From Acidobacteriaceae bacterium (GTDB taxonomy: Bacteria; Acidobacteriota; Terriglobia; Terriglobales; Acidobacteriaceae), in contig PLBX01000140.1 in the NCBI GenBank assembly GCA_003135495.1, positions 1 to 17,227 of the forward strand: a stretch of DNA of 17,227 nucleotides, in the 5' to 3' direction. Of this stretch, positions 7,504 to 14,927 are shown one piece after another. The notes under the pieces are model-generated. The model saw only the letters and a program-made list of their open reading frames with translations, made no database searches and had not been told where the DNA came from. Position 1 is the first letter of the stretch. The number at the start of each line of letters is the position of its first letter. A program made the translations under genes and the position numbers.

Positions 7504-9612
7504 ATGGCCCGCTCGTCGAATTCCGAACTAAATTCCGCGCTACGTATCGCAATCGACACTGGAGGCACCTTCACGGATTGTGTGTGGGTGCAAGGTGGTC
7601 AGCTCAAAACCCTGAAGGTATTCTCAACACCCGATGATCCATCGCGTGCGATTGCGGACGCTCTCAAAAAAATCGGCGAGCCTTCCGCCCTCGGTACAAG
7701 AGAGAAAAGCAAGAGCTGTAATGCGCCGGTGACGCTCCTGCACGGGACAACTGTTGGAACTAACGCATTGCTGCAAAGAAAGGGGGCGCGCGTCGCGCTG
7801 ATTACAACCGCGGGATTTGAAGATGTCATCGAGATCGGCCGCCAGGCACGGCCTCGCCTTTATGACTTCTTCTTCGATCGAGTTGAACCGCTGGTTCCGC
7901 GAGCGATGCGATTCGGCGTAGCCGAGAGAACAGATGCCGAAGGCAACGTGTTGCAACGTCCGTCGAAGGCGGAATTGATGCAGTTGGCGGATGCAGTGAA
8001 CCGTTCCAACCCAGATTCCATCGCCCTTTCATTCCTGTTTTCTTTCGCCAGTGCGGAGAATGAATCGGCGGTGGCTGACGTTTTGAAGGAACTAGGAAAG
8101 CCGCTTTCGATATCGCACAAAATTCTGCCGGAGTTTCGTGAGTATGAGCGCGCTAGCACGATTGTAGTAAATGCCTATTTGCAGCCCCTAATCCAAAGCT
8201 ACATGGAAAAACTGTCTGATCGCGTCGCGGAATATTTCGCGCATTCGATGACCCGCCACGGGGCAGGCAAGGAGGTAGCGCCCAGAATTTTCGTGATGCA
8301 ATCGAATGGTGGAATTACGGCGCTGGAATCCGCGGCGCGTGAGCCTGTTCGCACAATACTTTCGGGCCCCGCTGGAGGATTGGTGGGCGCGGCGGCTAGC
8401 GCTGCTCGCAGCGGCTTCGAAAAGATTCTTACCTTCGACATGGGTGGAACCTCAACCGACGTAGCCGCAGTGCAAGGCGAAGCTCGGGTTGGCAGCCAGG
8501 CCGAGGTCGCTGGCTTTCCAGTCGGAGTTCCGATGCTGGAGATTCACACTGTAGGTGCTGGAGGCGGCTCCCTTGCTCGCTTCGACGCCGGCGGCGCGCT
8601 GCGCGTTGGGCCAGAATCCGCAGGCTCCGATCCCGGACCCATATGTTATGGCCGGGGAACCAAGCCGACCGTGACGGACGCTAATTTACTGATGGGGCGC
8701 CTGCGGGCCAGTCACTTTTTGGGCGGCGACTTCACGCTCGACTTCGAAAGAACGCGACGCTTAACTTTGGAATGGTTGAAGAAACAAAACTCGCACTTGA
8801 GCCTTGAACAATTTGCAGCCGGCGTTGTCCGAGTAGTGAACGCCAACATGGAGAGAGCTTTGCGCGTGGTTTCGATTGAACGGGGATATGATCCGCGCGA
8901 TTTTGCCCTAGTCGCCTTCGGTGGGGCCGGAGGCTTGCACGCCTGCGAACTTGCGGAGGCTCTCGCAATCCCAACCGTCGTTATTCCTGCGCGGCCTGGA
9001 GCGCTCTCAGCCTTTGGCATCCTGGTAAGTGACGTGGTCCGGGATTACTCGCGAACTCTGCTCTGCCGATTTGACGATCGCGTCGCGAAGCCAAAACTTG
9101 AGAGCGAATTTCGCAAGCTGGAAACGGCGGCGCGAAAGGAGTTCCGCGGCGAGGGATGGGCAGGAGTTGCGCACTTTGAAAGGAGCCTTGATCTGCGCTA
9201 TCGCGGACAAGGCTATGAACTTAACGTTCCCGTCACTAAGAACGTAGTCGACCAGTTCCATGAAGAACATCAGCGCCGCTACGGCTATCACCATCCAGAG
9301 CGGGAGATCGAGCTGGTCACGGTGCGTCTTCGAGCCAGGTTGCGCACGCCGCCGCTACTTACCCGGCCGAAAAGTAAAGTTGCACGAACCGCGAGAACGG
9401 CTGCGGCTGAACCGGCTCCGCTTGAGTTCGCGCAAGTTGTTTTCAATAACAGACTCGTACGTACACCGGTATTTCAACGCGCGGACTTTGTTCCTGACCT
9501 AATCCTGAGGGGACCGGCGATAGTAACTGAATATAGCGCCACTACTGTGATTCCGCGAGCGAAGCAATTTTGGATGGATGCTGCGGAAAACCTTGTGATT
9601 AAAATGAATTAG
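7504..9612 (+). CDS. hyuA: HyuA-family hydantoinase/oxoprolinase (ATP-dependent amidohydrolase subunit A)
   Basis: A 702-residue protein, the usual length for HyuA-type subunits. It has the ASKHA-like ATP-binding motifs of the family: IAIDTGGTFTD (residues 15-25), HGTTVGTNALLQRKG (80-94), LTFDMGGTSTDVA (309-321), VGAGGGS (350-356) and AFGGAGGLHA (471-480), followed by a C-terminal Hydant_A_C region to about 690. Relatives cleave hydantoins or 5-oxoproline, or carboxylate acetone, with ATP, and normally need a HyuB partner. No HyuB follows here: after the stop comes only 69 bases and then a gene on the other strand. Substrate therefore cannot be assigned. The ATG at 7504 lacks a clear Shine-Dalgarno, but the conserved DTGGTFTD lies close behind it, which limits the start. 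The gene appears monocistronic. Confidence 0.9.
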   Translation: MARSSNSELNSALRIAIDTGGTFTDCVWVQGGQLKTLKVFSTPDDPSRAIADALKKIGEPSALGTREKSKSCNAPVTLLHGTTVGTNALLQRKGARVALITTAGFEDVIEIGRQARPRLYDFFFDRVEPLVPRAMRFGVAERTDAEGNVLQRPSKAELMQLADAVNRSNPDSIALSFLFSFASAENESAVADVLKELGKPLSISHKILPEFREYERASTIVVNAYLQPLIQSYMEKLSDRVAEYFAHSMTRHGAGKEVAPRIFVMQSNGGITALESAAREPVRTILSGPAGGLVGAAASAARSGFEKILTFDMGGTSTDVAAVQGEARVGSQAEVAGFPVGVPMLEIHTVGAGGGSLARFDAGGALRVGPESAGSDPGPICYGRGTKPTVTDANLLMGRLRASHFLGGDFTLDFERTRRLTLEWLKKQNSHLSLEQFAAGVVRVVNANMERALRVVSIERGYDPRDFALVAFGGAGGLHACELAEALAIPTVVIPARPGALSAFGILVSDVVRDYSRTLLCRFDDRVAKPKLESEFRKLETAARKEFRGEGWAGVAHFERSLDLRYRGQGYELNVPVTKNVVDQFHEEHQRRYGYHHPEREIELVTVRLRARLRTPPLLTRPKSKVARTARTAAAEPAPLEFAQVVFNNRLVRTPVFQRADFVPDLILRGPAIVTEYSATTVIPRAKQFWMDAAENLVIKMN

Positions 9613-9681
9613 CTAAAAAAGAGCCAAATAATGCGAGATTAAGTTGTCAACATTCAGATTAGTCCAGCCGTTGAACCACTC

Positions 9682-9876
9682 TCACTCTTCCTCAGGCTCT
9701 TTCTTTTCCTCGATAGCCATATCCTTCAATTCGCTGGACTCGAAAACCTCTCCGCATTCCTGGCATTCAACATACTCGGATTCTTCATCCCGAGAGACAA
9801 TCTGAACTTGCGGGTGCTTGCATTGTTCAGGGGCAACTTTCTTCTGAGGAGAAGGGGACGGCTGGCTAAGCGTCAT
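9682..9876 (-). CDS. Small zinc-ribbon-like protein of unknown function
   Basis: A 64-residue acidic protein with Cys19-x-His21 and Cys38-x2-Cys41 (QCKHP and ECQECGEVF), a spacing that fits a small zinc ribbon, followed by a very acidic C-terminus (EEKKEPEEE). The fold assignment is inference from Cys/His spacing. It has no signal peptide and should be cytoplasmic. No good ribosome site precedes the ATG, but the regular Cys pattern and low-complexity tail look protein-like and not like an antisense shadow. It lies alone between the hyuA-like gene, which converges on it, and a divergent tiny ORF. Confidence 0.6.
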   Translation of the reverse strand: MTLSQPSPSPQKKVAPEQCKHPQVQIVSRDEESEYVECQECGEVFESSELKDMAIEEKKEPEEE

Positions 9877-9988
9877 AAACTTGAAGGTTTATCTCGAAAA
9901 GGAATGTGCATTGTCTGAATTGGCGATATTTTGCGGCGGCGTGCCAAAGATGTCAAGTGCTGAGAGAAAAAAACGAGGGGTTACCCTA

Positions 9989-10090
9989 ATGCCTGACTCT
10001 GATGCCTGCCCCCGATGCCGATTCATCCATCATGTGGAAACTTGTGGATTGACTAAGACAGACGACCTAGTTTTTGGCCGCCGGAGCTGA
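9989..10090 (+). CDS. Possible tiny Cys-rich ORF (33 residues)
   Basis: The ATG at 9989 is preceded at good distance by GAGGGG (9975-9980). The 33-residue product, MPDSDACPRCRFIHHVETCG and 13 more residues, has a C-x2-C...HH...C pattern that could bind a metal. The same frame is open back to a TTG at 9881, giving 69 residues. Its end overlaps the 3' end of the minus-strand gene at 10067-10582 by 24 bases, which argues for caution. I recognise no family. Confidence 0.3.
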   Translation: MPDSDACPRCRFIHHVETCGLTKTDDLVFGRRS

Positions 10091-10582
10091 CAAATCTGCC
10101 GGAAAGCTTTTTAGGGAGACCTCGCGCCGCTGCGAAGAAACCTTCTTCGTCTGATCGCTTATACTTTCTATGAGCGTTCCTTTGATCACGTAATAAGCTT
10201 CGTCGGCGCGGCTCTTGCCTGCGCCACGCTCGACCGTGCCGTGGAATTCAAATGCCACGCCGTGGACTGTATCGGTCGTAAATGTGAGTTGATTGTCATC
10301 AAGTTTGCCGGACTTAAAAAAGTGATCTAGAAAAACGCCGCGATCACTTTCAGAATCGCCATAGCGTGAAACAAAGCCCGTCACCTGTCCCTTTCCTTCC
10401 ACCGTGATCTGTACAAATTCTCCATCCTGCAAGAAGGTGTACATGCCAGAGTAATCCGCAACCTTATTGTCGGCGGTTGGGTGCAAGTTCGACTGCGCGA
10501 CCGCATAGATGCCGTTGAGAGCAATAAGAATAATCAGGAGGAGAGCGGAAATGTGCGGCGCGCGAATGCGGATTATGAGCAT
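10067..10582 (-). CDS. Secreted protein of unknown function
   Basis: A 171-residue protein with a hydrophobic N-terminal segment (about 11-26) and a signal-peptidase-like end at IYAVAQS near residue 29, so probably exported to the periplasm. The mature part has alternating beta-like stretches (GMYTFLQDGEFVQITVEG, DNQLTFTTDTVHGVAFEFHG), suggesting a small beta-sandwich or barrel. I recognise it only as resembling acidobacterial conserved hypothetical proteins; no catalytic motif is visible. The start is supported by GAGGT just upstream of the ATG. It diverges from the TonB-like gene, and its 3' end overlaps the doubtful small ORF on the other strand. Confidence 0.8.
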   Translation of the reverse strand: MLIIRIRAPHISALLLIILIALNGIYAVAQSNLHPTADNKVADYSGMYTFLQDGEFVQITVEGKGQVTGFVSRYGDSESDRGVFLDHFFKSGKLDDNQLTFTTDTVHGVAFEFHGTVERGAGKSRADEAYYVIKGTLIESISDQTKKVSSQRREVSLKSFPADLSAPAAKN

Positions 10583-10600
10583 GCTACCTCAGTTCTTATT

Positions 10601-10606
10601 AGTATA
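10601..10606 (-). promoter_or_regulatory. Possible -10 element for the secreted protein gene
   Basis: On the minus strand this reads TATACT and lies 18 bases upstream of the ATG at 10582, allowing a very short leader that still contains GAGGT. No matching -35 hexamer is seen at 16-18 bases. Confidence 0.25.
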
Positions 10607-10673
10607 GATGTGCGGATCTGTATCGCTGGTCTCCACCAGGCGCCGGTCGAAAACAGACCTCCACTATGTCAGC

Positions 10674-10679
10674 TATAAT
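10674..10679 (+). promoter_or_regulatory. Possible -10 element for the TonB-like gene
   Basis: A perfect TATAAT on the plus strand. The -35 position is not convincing. If used, the transcript would have a leader of roughly 180 bases containing a small GAGGC/GCCTC hairpin (10713-10732) and the short repeats at 10779-10860. Confidence 0.25.
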
Positions 10680-10778
10680 CTTCTACACATACTTCTAACA
10701 AAGTAGCCATCTGAGGCAAGTGAGGTCGCCTCGGATCCCGCCTTTGGATAGCGCCGTCGGGAATTGGCTGGATCGATA

Positions 10779-10860
10779 GGTTGATCAATTTGGTCGAACC
10801 ATTAGGTTTGAACAAGTTAGACAATTAGGTCAAACGATTTAGATCAAACAATAAGGATCA
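10779..10860 (+). repeat. Degenerate tandem repeats, 13-15 bp units, before the TonB-like gene
   Basis: Imperfect units with a shared GGT(C/T)-AAC-ATTA theme follow each other: GGTTGATCAATTT (10779-10791), GGTCGAACCATTA (10792-10804), GGTTTGAACAAGTTA (10805-10819), a short GACAATTA (10820-10827), GGTCAAACGATTTA (10828-10841), GATCAAACAATAA (10842-10854), then GGATCA. The array ends three bases before the start codon, so it occupies the untranslated leader and includes the weak ribosome site. Confidence 0.6.
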
Positions 10861-10863
10861 GAG

Positions 10864-12525
10864 ATGGCATCCACTGGGAGGGAACTGCTGAAATTATTAG
10901 TGGAACGCGACCCCGTCACCGAGGAATTTCGGAGCGGCGTTCGAGCAATTTTGCGCCCGGAATGCGTAGGGGTCAGCGAAGCAGATCTTTGGCATGACGT
11001 TTTCGTTCAGCAACCGCTCCCATGGAGCCGCTTCATGCAATCGGCCCTGTTGCATGCGACAGCTCTGGCGCTGATATGGACGGTTTCGATCTCATGGATG
11101 CGGCAACAGAAAATCCTGGACCATGCCGCTTTTGACCGCTCGTCGCTGATTACGTACACTCCGCAAGAATATCTGCCACCGCTCGATACCGGCGCATCGG
11201 AAGCGCCGAAGACATTAAAGGGAGATCCGGCCTTTGCGAAGCAGCCGATCCTCTCGGTTCCGCAAGAGGCCAACAGCCGAGCTCAAACTATCGTCGTGCC
11301 GCCAGATCTCAAGCTCAACAAAGACCTTCCCTTGCCCAACATTATCGCCGCCGGAACGATCGTCCCGGCAGTACCACTCGAAGCGACGCATGCCAATTTG
11401 TCACGCGTGGTCGCTCCCCAAACACAAGTAATTGCTCCTTCGCCGGACGTGCAGTTTCCACAAAGCCGGGTGGTTCCAGCCGCGATCAGATCGGACATAA
11501 TTGCGCCCGCGCCCGAGATCACGCAACGTCACACTCGTGGCCTGGCCGCACCGGAGACAGCGGTGGTAGAACCACCTCCTGACCTGATGCAATCGACAAT
11601 CGGAAAAGCCGGGCGAATGAACATTGGTCCAAGCACCGTAGTGGCGCCAGCTCCGCAGTTCACGTTAGCGGAGCAACATGCTATGGCATCGCGCGGCACC
11701 GGTCGTTTGTCCGGCGGTAGCATACAGCCGGTCGGCCCCGCGCCAAGTGTTTCGGCGTCAGGCGGCGCGAATTCCAGCGGACGCTTGATCGCTCTCGGCA
11801 TTCGGCCCGTCGCGCCTTCCGGGCCTGTGGCAGTTCCTGCAGGCAATCGTCGCGGAACATTTGCCGCGACACCCCAGGGAAAACTTGGCGCTTCCGGAAT
11901 ACCGGAGGTGACCGGACTGAAGTCGGACGCCACAGGATTAGGAAGCGGCATCGGCGCGCGAAATAATGGCTCTCTACCATCAGGCCTGCACGTGGCGCGC
12001 GGAGGTTCCGCTGCTGACGACGGACGTGAGATCGCCAGCCTGTCGACGCCGCGAACTGGAGCAGAAGCGCATTCGGGCGCGCGCACCGCGACGGCTGTAT
12101 CTGACGACAAAATCACCGATGTGGATCGGCAGGTGTTTGGAGGGAAACGGCCTTACGCCATGACGCTGAACATGCCGAATTTAAATTCTTCAACTGGTAG
12201 TTGGGAAATTCGTTTTGCCGAAGTTGAAGTGGGAAAGAAAGTTGGAGACCTGCTCGCACCGGTTGCGATGGAAAAATCAGATCCCGGATATCCGCTGGAA
12301 TTAATTCGATCCAACGTCCACGGAATGGTCACTCTTTTTGCCGTGATTGGCGCCGACGGTAAAGTTGCCGGAATTCGTGTTCTCAACAGTCCCGACGACC
12401 GTCTGGATTCCTACGCCACGAAGGCCTTGGCTAAATGCAAATTCGCGCCCGCTGAAAGAGCAGGCAAACCTGTGGCGCTGGAAGCGGTCGTGAGAATTCC
12501 ATTTCGCGTGCGGCGAAGCTTTTAA
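10864..12525 (+). CDS. TonB-family protein with long Ala/Pro/Gly-rich linker
   Basis: A 553-residue protein. Residues 1-56 are a cytoplasmic segment, 57-78 a single membrane helix (FMQSALLHATALALIWTVSI), about 100-420 a long low-complexity periplasmic linker, and 467-548 a TonB_C-type domain (DPGYPLELIRSNVHGMVTLF, then DGKVAGIRVLNSPDDRLDSY and ALAKCKFAPAERAGKPV). The linker has recurring V-V-x-P and A-P-x-P motifs, for example TIVVPPDLK, VIAPSPDV, DIIAPAPEI, AVVEPPPDL and TVVAPAPQF. Family members transmit proton-motive energy to outer-membrane transporters or act in envelope assembly. No ExbB/ExbD or TonB-dependent receptor gene is here, so a true energy-transducing role is unproven. The 56-residue cytoplasmic part is longer than in classical TonB. 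GGA in AAGGATCAGAG serves as a weak ribosome site. The stop lies 1 base from that of the convergent cyclase-like gene. Confidence 0.85.
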   Translation: MASTGRELLKLLVERDPVTEEFRSGVRAILRPECVGVSEADLWHDVFVQQPLPWSRFMQSALLHATALALIWTVSISWMRQQKILDHAAFDRSSLITYTPQEYLPPLDTGASEAPKTLKGDPAFAKQPILSVPQEANSRAQTIVVPPDLKLNKDLPLPNIIAAGTIVPAVPLEATHANLSRVVAPQTQVIAPSPDVQFPQSRVVPAAIRSDIIAPAPEITQRHTRGLAAPETAVVEPPPDLMQSTIGKAGRMNIGPSTVVAPAPQFTLAEQHAMASRGTGRLSGGSIQPVGPAPSVSASGGANSSGRLIALGIRPVAPSGPVAVPAGNRRGTFAATPQGKLGASGIPEVTGLKSDATGLGSGIGARNNGSLPSGLHVARGGSAADDGREIASLSTPRTGAEAHSGARTATAVSDDKITDVDRQVFGGKRPYAMTLNMPNLNSSTGSWEIRFAEVEVGKKVGDLLAPVAMEKSDPGYPLELIRSNVHGMVTLFAVIGADGKVAGIRVLNSPDDRLDSYATKALAKCKFAPAERAGKPVALEAVVRIPFRVRRSF

Positions 12526-12526
12526 T

Positions 12527-14773
12527 TTATTGTCGAGCCGAGGTTGATTTCTCTCCCGGCAGCGCGGCGTACACGGCGGGGTTCGCGCAAACTTCGTAGT
12601 AGTAGCGGTCGGTCCAATGCAAGATTGTCAGGTCGCGGACATCGACCTGCGCGATACGACTCTTGCGGATCACAATTTTGCGGAACGCTCCGTTCGCAAT
12701 GGGTACAGTCCCGATAAAAAACTCGCGCTGCTCATCGACCCAGAGTCCGTTAAACCCTGACTCCGTGCCACTCACGGCCCAGGGCGAGAGTGAGATTTCT
12801 TGCTGCAGTTTAAAGAAAGCCGGTTCGCTCAGGCAGATACCTCCAACGTTGTAGTTGAGGCGCATCTCTTCCGTCGCCGGTTCTCCGCTGGGACCAACAT
12901 TGCTGCCTCCGCCGATCAACACCGAATACACCTGGAATACGCCAGCGTCGGGCGCGACTTTTTTGCGAACTTGTTTACTGCAAGAAGAGAGGCGGTCGCT
13001 GTCATTGATGGCATCAGAAATCATGATGCGATGCTCGCCATCCATTAAGTACAGGGGAGGCGAATCCTGATACGAGATCCCCAAGCCCACTTCCAGTGCG
13101 GGCAGACCCGAACGCTGCAGCAGTTCGTTGTATTCGCGCAGAAGATTCACAATCTCCCATGCCAGCACGCAGGTGCGGCCCACGCTCAGCATGGTTTCAC
13201 CTTCGCGCTCCAGGAGCGCCACAATAATAGCGTCGCCTTCGAGGAAGACTTTGGTGGCGCCGTATTTCGCCAATAACTTATTCACTGGATCGTAAAAATT
13301 CAGGCTGAAATAGGAAGCCGCATTCATATCCTTTTCCATCAGCGACCGCGTCAGACGGGACGAGTCGCGAACGTCAGCCTTCAATATCACGTGGTGGACA
13401 ACTCGATCTTCCGCCGGCTTTTGATCTTCGGGCGGCAGGAACTCATAAAGCATTCCATTGAGTGTTGAAAGTTCGTGAGTTTTAGAATCGCTAACCAAAT
13501 TTATGCTGTCGAAGCCCGCACTTACGGCCTCCAGTCCGCGCAAATCGCGGTGATAGCAACAAAGATCGTGAAGAAGGCGAGCGGCAAAACGGCTGCGCTC
13601 GGAGCCGCGGCAAGATGCCACGCGGCCTATGGCGGCAAAGAGCCGCTCAGAGTGCAAACGGCTTTCGCCAATGATCTTCTCCACCCGCTCCGCTTCCTCG
13701 CGGAACATGAGAGCATTCTTAATCTGCTGTGGATTCACCCGTGGCGCATATTCAGCCAAAAGCGGCACCGCTTCATAGGAAGCCACGACCTGTGCCAGAA
13801 CTCCCTCGCGCTGCAGCGTTCGAGTCCACACGTCGAGTTGATCTTTCCGGTTGCGATCTTCGGGCGTCGAATCTTCGCCATTCCCCGCCCCCACCAGAAT
13901 ATGGGCATTCGCGGGAACATTGAGCGCCTGTTCGAGTTGCTCATCGTCCATTCCCTCGCCGTAGCCTAGTTCGCGAAAAAAATTCAGTGCGAACTGCCGG
14001 AGACTAGGAAACCGGTCGGAATCCTTATCGAAGTTGCCGAACATGTAATAGTGCTCGGCGCAGAGATAATCGTCGCGGCCATCCTCTGTAAAAATTAACG
14101 GATTCAGAAAGAGACGATAGCAATCGTCAGTGAAGTCACCCAGCAGCGATCGTCGCGTGCGAGCCAGCGTTTCTTTCTCAATTTCGCGCAACAAGCGGAA
14201 GATTTCCTGACCAGCGCGGCGGAGAATGATTTTTTTGCGCACCTGGAAGGAGGAAACCATTTCGTGGGTCTGCATTGTTTTCGCGTGCCGCAAGCTGTCT
14301 AGCGACTTCGTTTTCGCGCGGCACTGCTCGAGAATGCGGGCGAACTGGGCATGCAGTTCAAGACGAATGAATTTCAATACTGCCAGCCGGCCTAATAAGT
14401 CGATCGACGGATTGCCTTCTGCCTTGGCGCGATTCAGGATGGCAAGATGAATCGATACCATCAGAGGTTTGAGGTCCGCGGCCCCGGCCTTGCGGGCTTT
14501 GTTCGCGCCCTCGGATGCGATATTGAATTTGGACGGCGACGAAAACGCTTTGTCGATTTCGAAAAGCGATTCCACGTCTCCGAAGTGGCAAATGTAACGC
14601 CCGAGATGAAAACTCAAATCCGCTGTGACGCGCGGGCTGAGAAAAACGTCATAACGGAGATTGTCGACGCCGAGTTGTAAATTGCTGAACGAAAGAGCAG
14701 GTCCGTAATACTGGAGATCGGGTCGAGTGGCGGGTTCAGAACTGCGCAGCCGAAAAATCGGGAGCTTAGGCAT
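12527..14773 (-). CDS. Large cytoplasmic protein with class III adenylate/guanylate cyclase-like domain
   Basis: A 748-residue soluble protein. Residues 1-450 are mostly helical with no family I recognise. Residues about 458-615 resemble a class III nucleotidyl cyclase: ILKADVRDSSRL with candidate metal Asp467, VFLEGDAIIVAL with Asp514, EVGLGISYQD, and DAINDSDRLSS, in which Asn590 and Arg594 keep the N-x3-R spacing of the catalytic helix. The base-selecting residue four before the second Asp, usually Lys (ATP) or Glu (GTP), is Phe510. The domain could be a non-standard cyclase or a degenerate nucleotide-binding module. Residues 620-748 form a further unassigned region. AAGGA lies directly upstream of the ATG, and a promoter-like pair lies close behind it. 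Convergent with the TonB-like gene. Confidence 0.75.
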   Translation of the reverse strand: MPKLPIFRLRSSEPATRPDLQYYGPALSFSNLQLGVDNLRYDVFLSPRVTADLSFHLGRYICHFGDVESLFEIDKAFSSPSKFNIASEGANKARKAGAADLKPLMVSIHLAILNRAKAEGNPSIDLLGRLAVLKFIRLELHAQFARILEQCRAKTKSLDSLRHAKTMQTHEMVSSFQVRKKIILRRAGQEIFRLLREIEKETLARTRRSLLGDFTDDCYRLFLNPLIFTEDGRDDYLCAEHYYMFGNFDKDSDRFPSLRQFALNFFRELGYGEGMDDEQLEQALNVPANAHILVGAGNGEDSTPEDRNRKDQLDVWTRTLQREGVLAQVVASYEAVPLLAEYAPRVNPQQIKNALMFREEAERVEKIIGESRLHSERLFAAIGRVASCRGSERSRFAARLLHDLCCYHRDLRGLEAVSAGFDSINLVSDSKTHELSTLNGMLYEFLPPEDQKPAEDRVVHHVILKADVRDSSRLTRSLMEKDMNAASYFSLNFYDPVNKLLAKYGATKVFLEGDAIIVALLEREGETMLSVGRTCVLAWEIVNLLREYNELLQRSGLPALEVGLGISYQDSPPLYLMDGEHRIMISDAINDSDRLSSCSKQVRKKVAPDAGVFQVYSVLIGGGSNVGPSGEPATEEMRLNYNVGGICLSEPAFFKLQQEISLSPWAVSGTESGFNGLWVDEQREFFIGTVPIANGAFRKIVIRKSRIAQVDVRDLTILHWTDRYYYEVCANPAVYAALPGEKSTSARQ

Positions 14774-14789
14774 CGTCCTTACACGAGTG

Positions 14790-14818
14790 TTTGTAAATTA
14801 TTGAAATTGCAGTACCAA
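14790..14818 (-). promoter_or_regulatory. Possible sigma-70 promoter of the cyclase-like gene
   Basis: On the minus strand TTGGTA (14818-14813) and TACAAA (14795-14790) are separated by 17 bases, each matching four of six consensus positions. The predicted start of transcription is about ten bases before the ATG at 14773, leaving room for AAGGA. Short leader; visual prediction only. Confidence 0.35.
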
Positions 14819-14927
14819 ACAGCAGGCTAGCATGTAGACGCCGCGGATCGAAAGTTACGCTAGTGCTTTAACTCTCAAGTGTTGAAAGCCTCCCTCTTGG
14901 CTCGGGAAACGCATTGGGCTGAGCGCA

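Noticed and set aside
10779..10860. CRISPR array
   Set aside because: The units are 13-15 bp, imperfect and contiguous without spacers, and no cas genes are present.
11529..12116. 195-codon minus-strand ORF inside the TonB-like gene
   Set aside because: It mirrors the GC-rich Ala/Pro/Gly linker; its Pro/Ala/Arg-rich product is the expected shadow of that composition.
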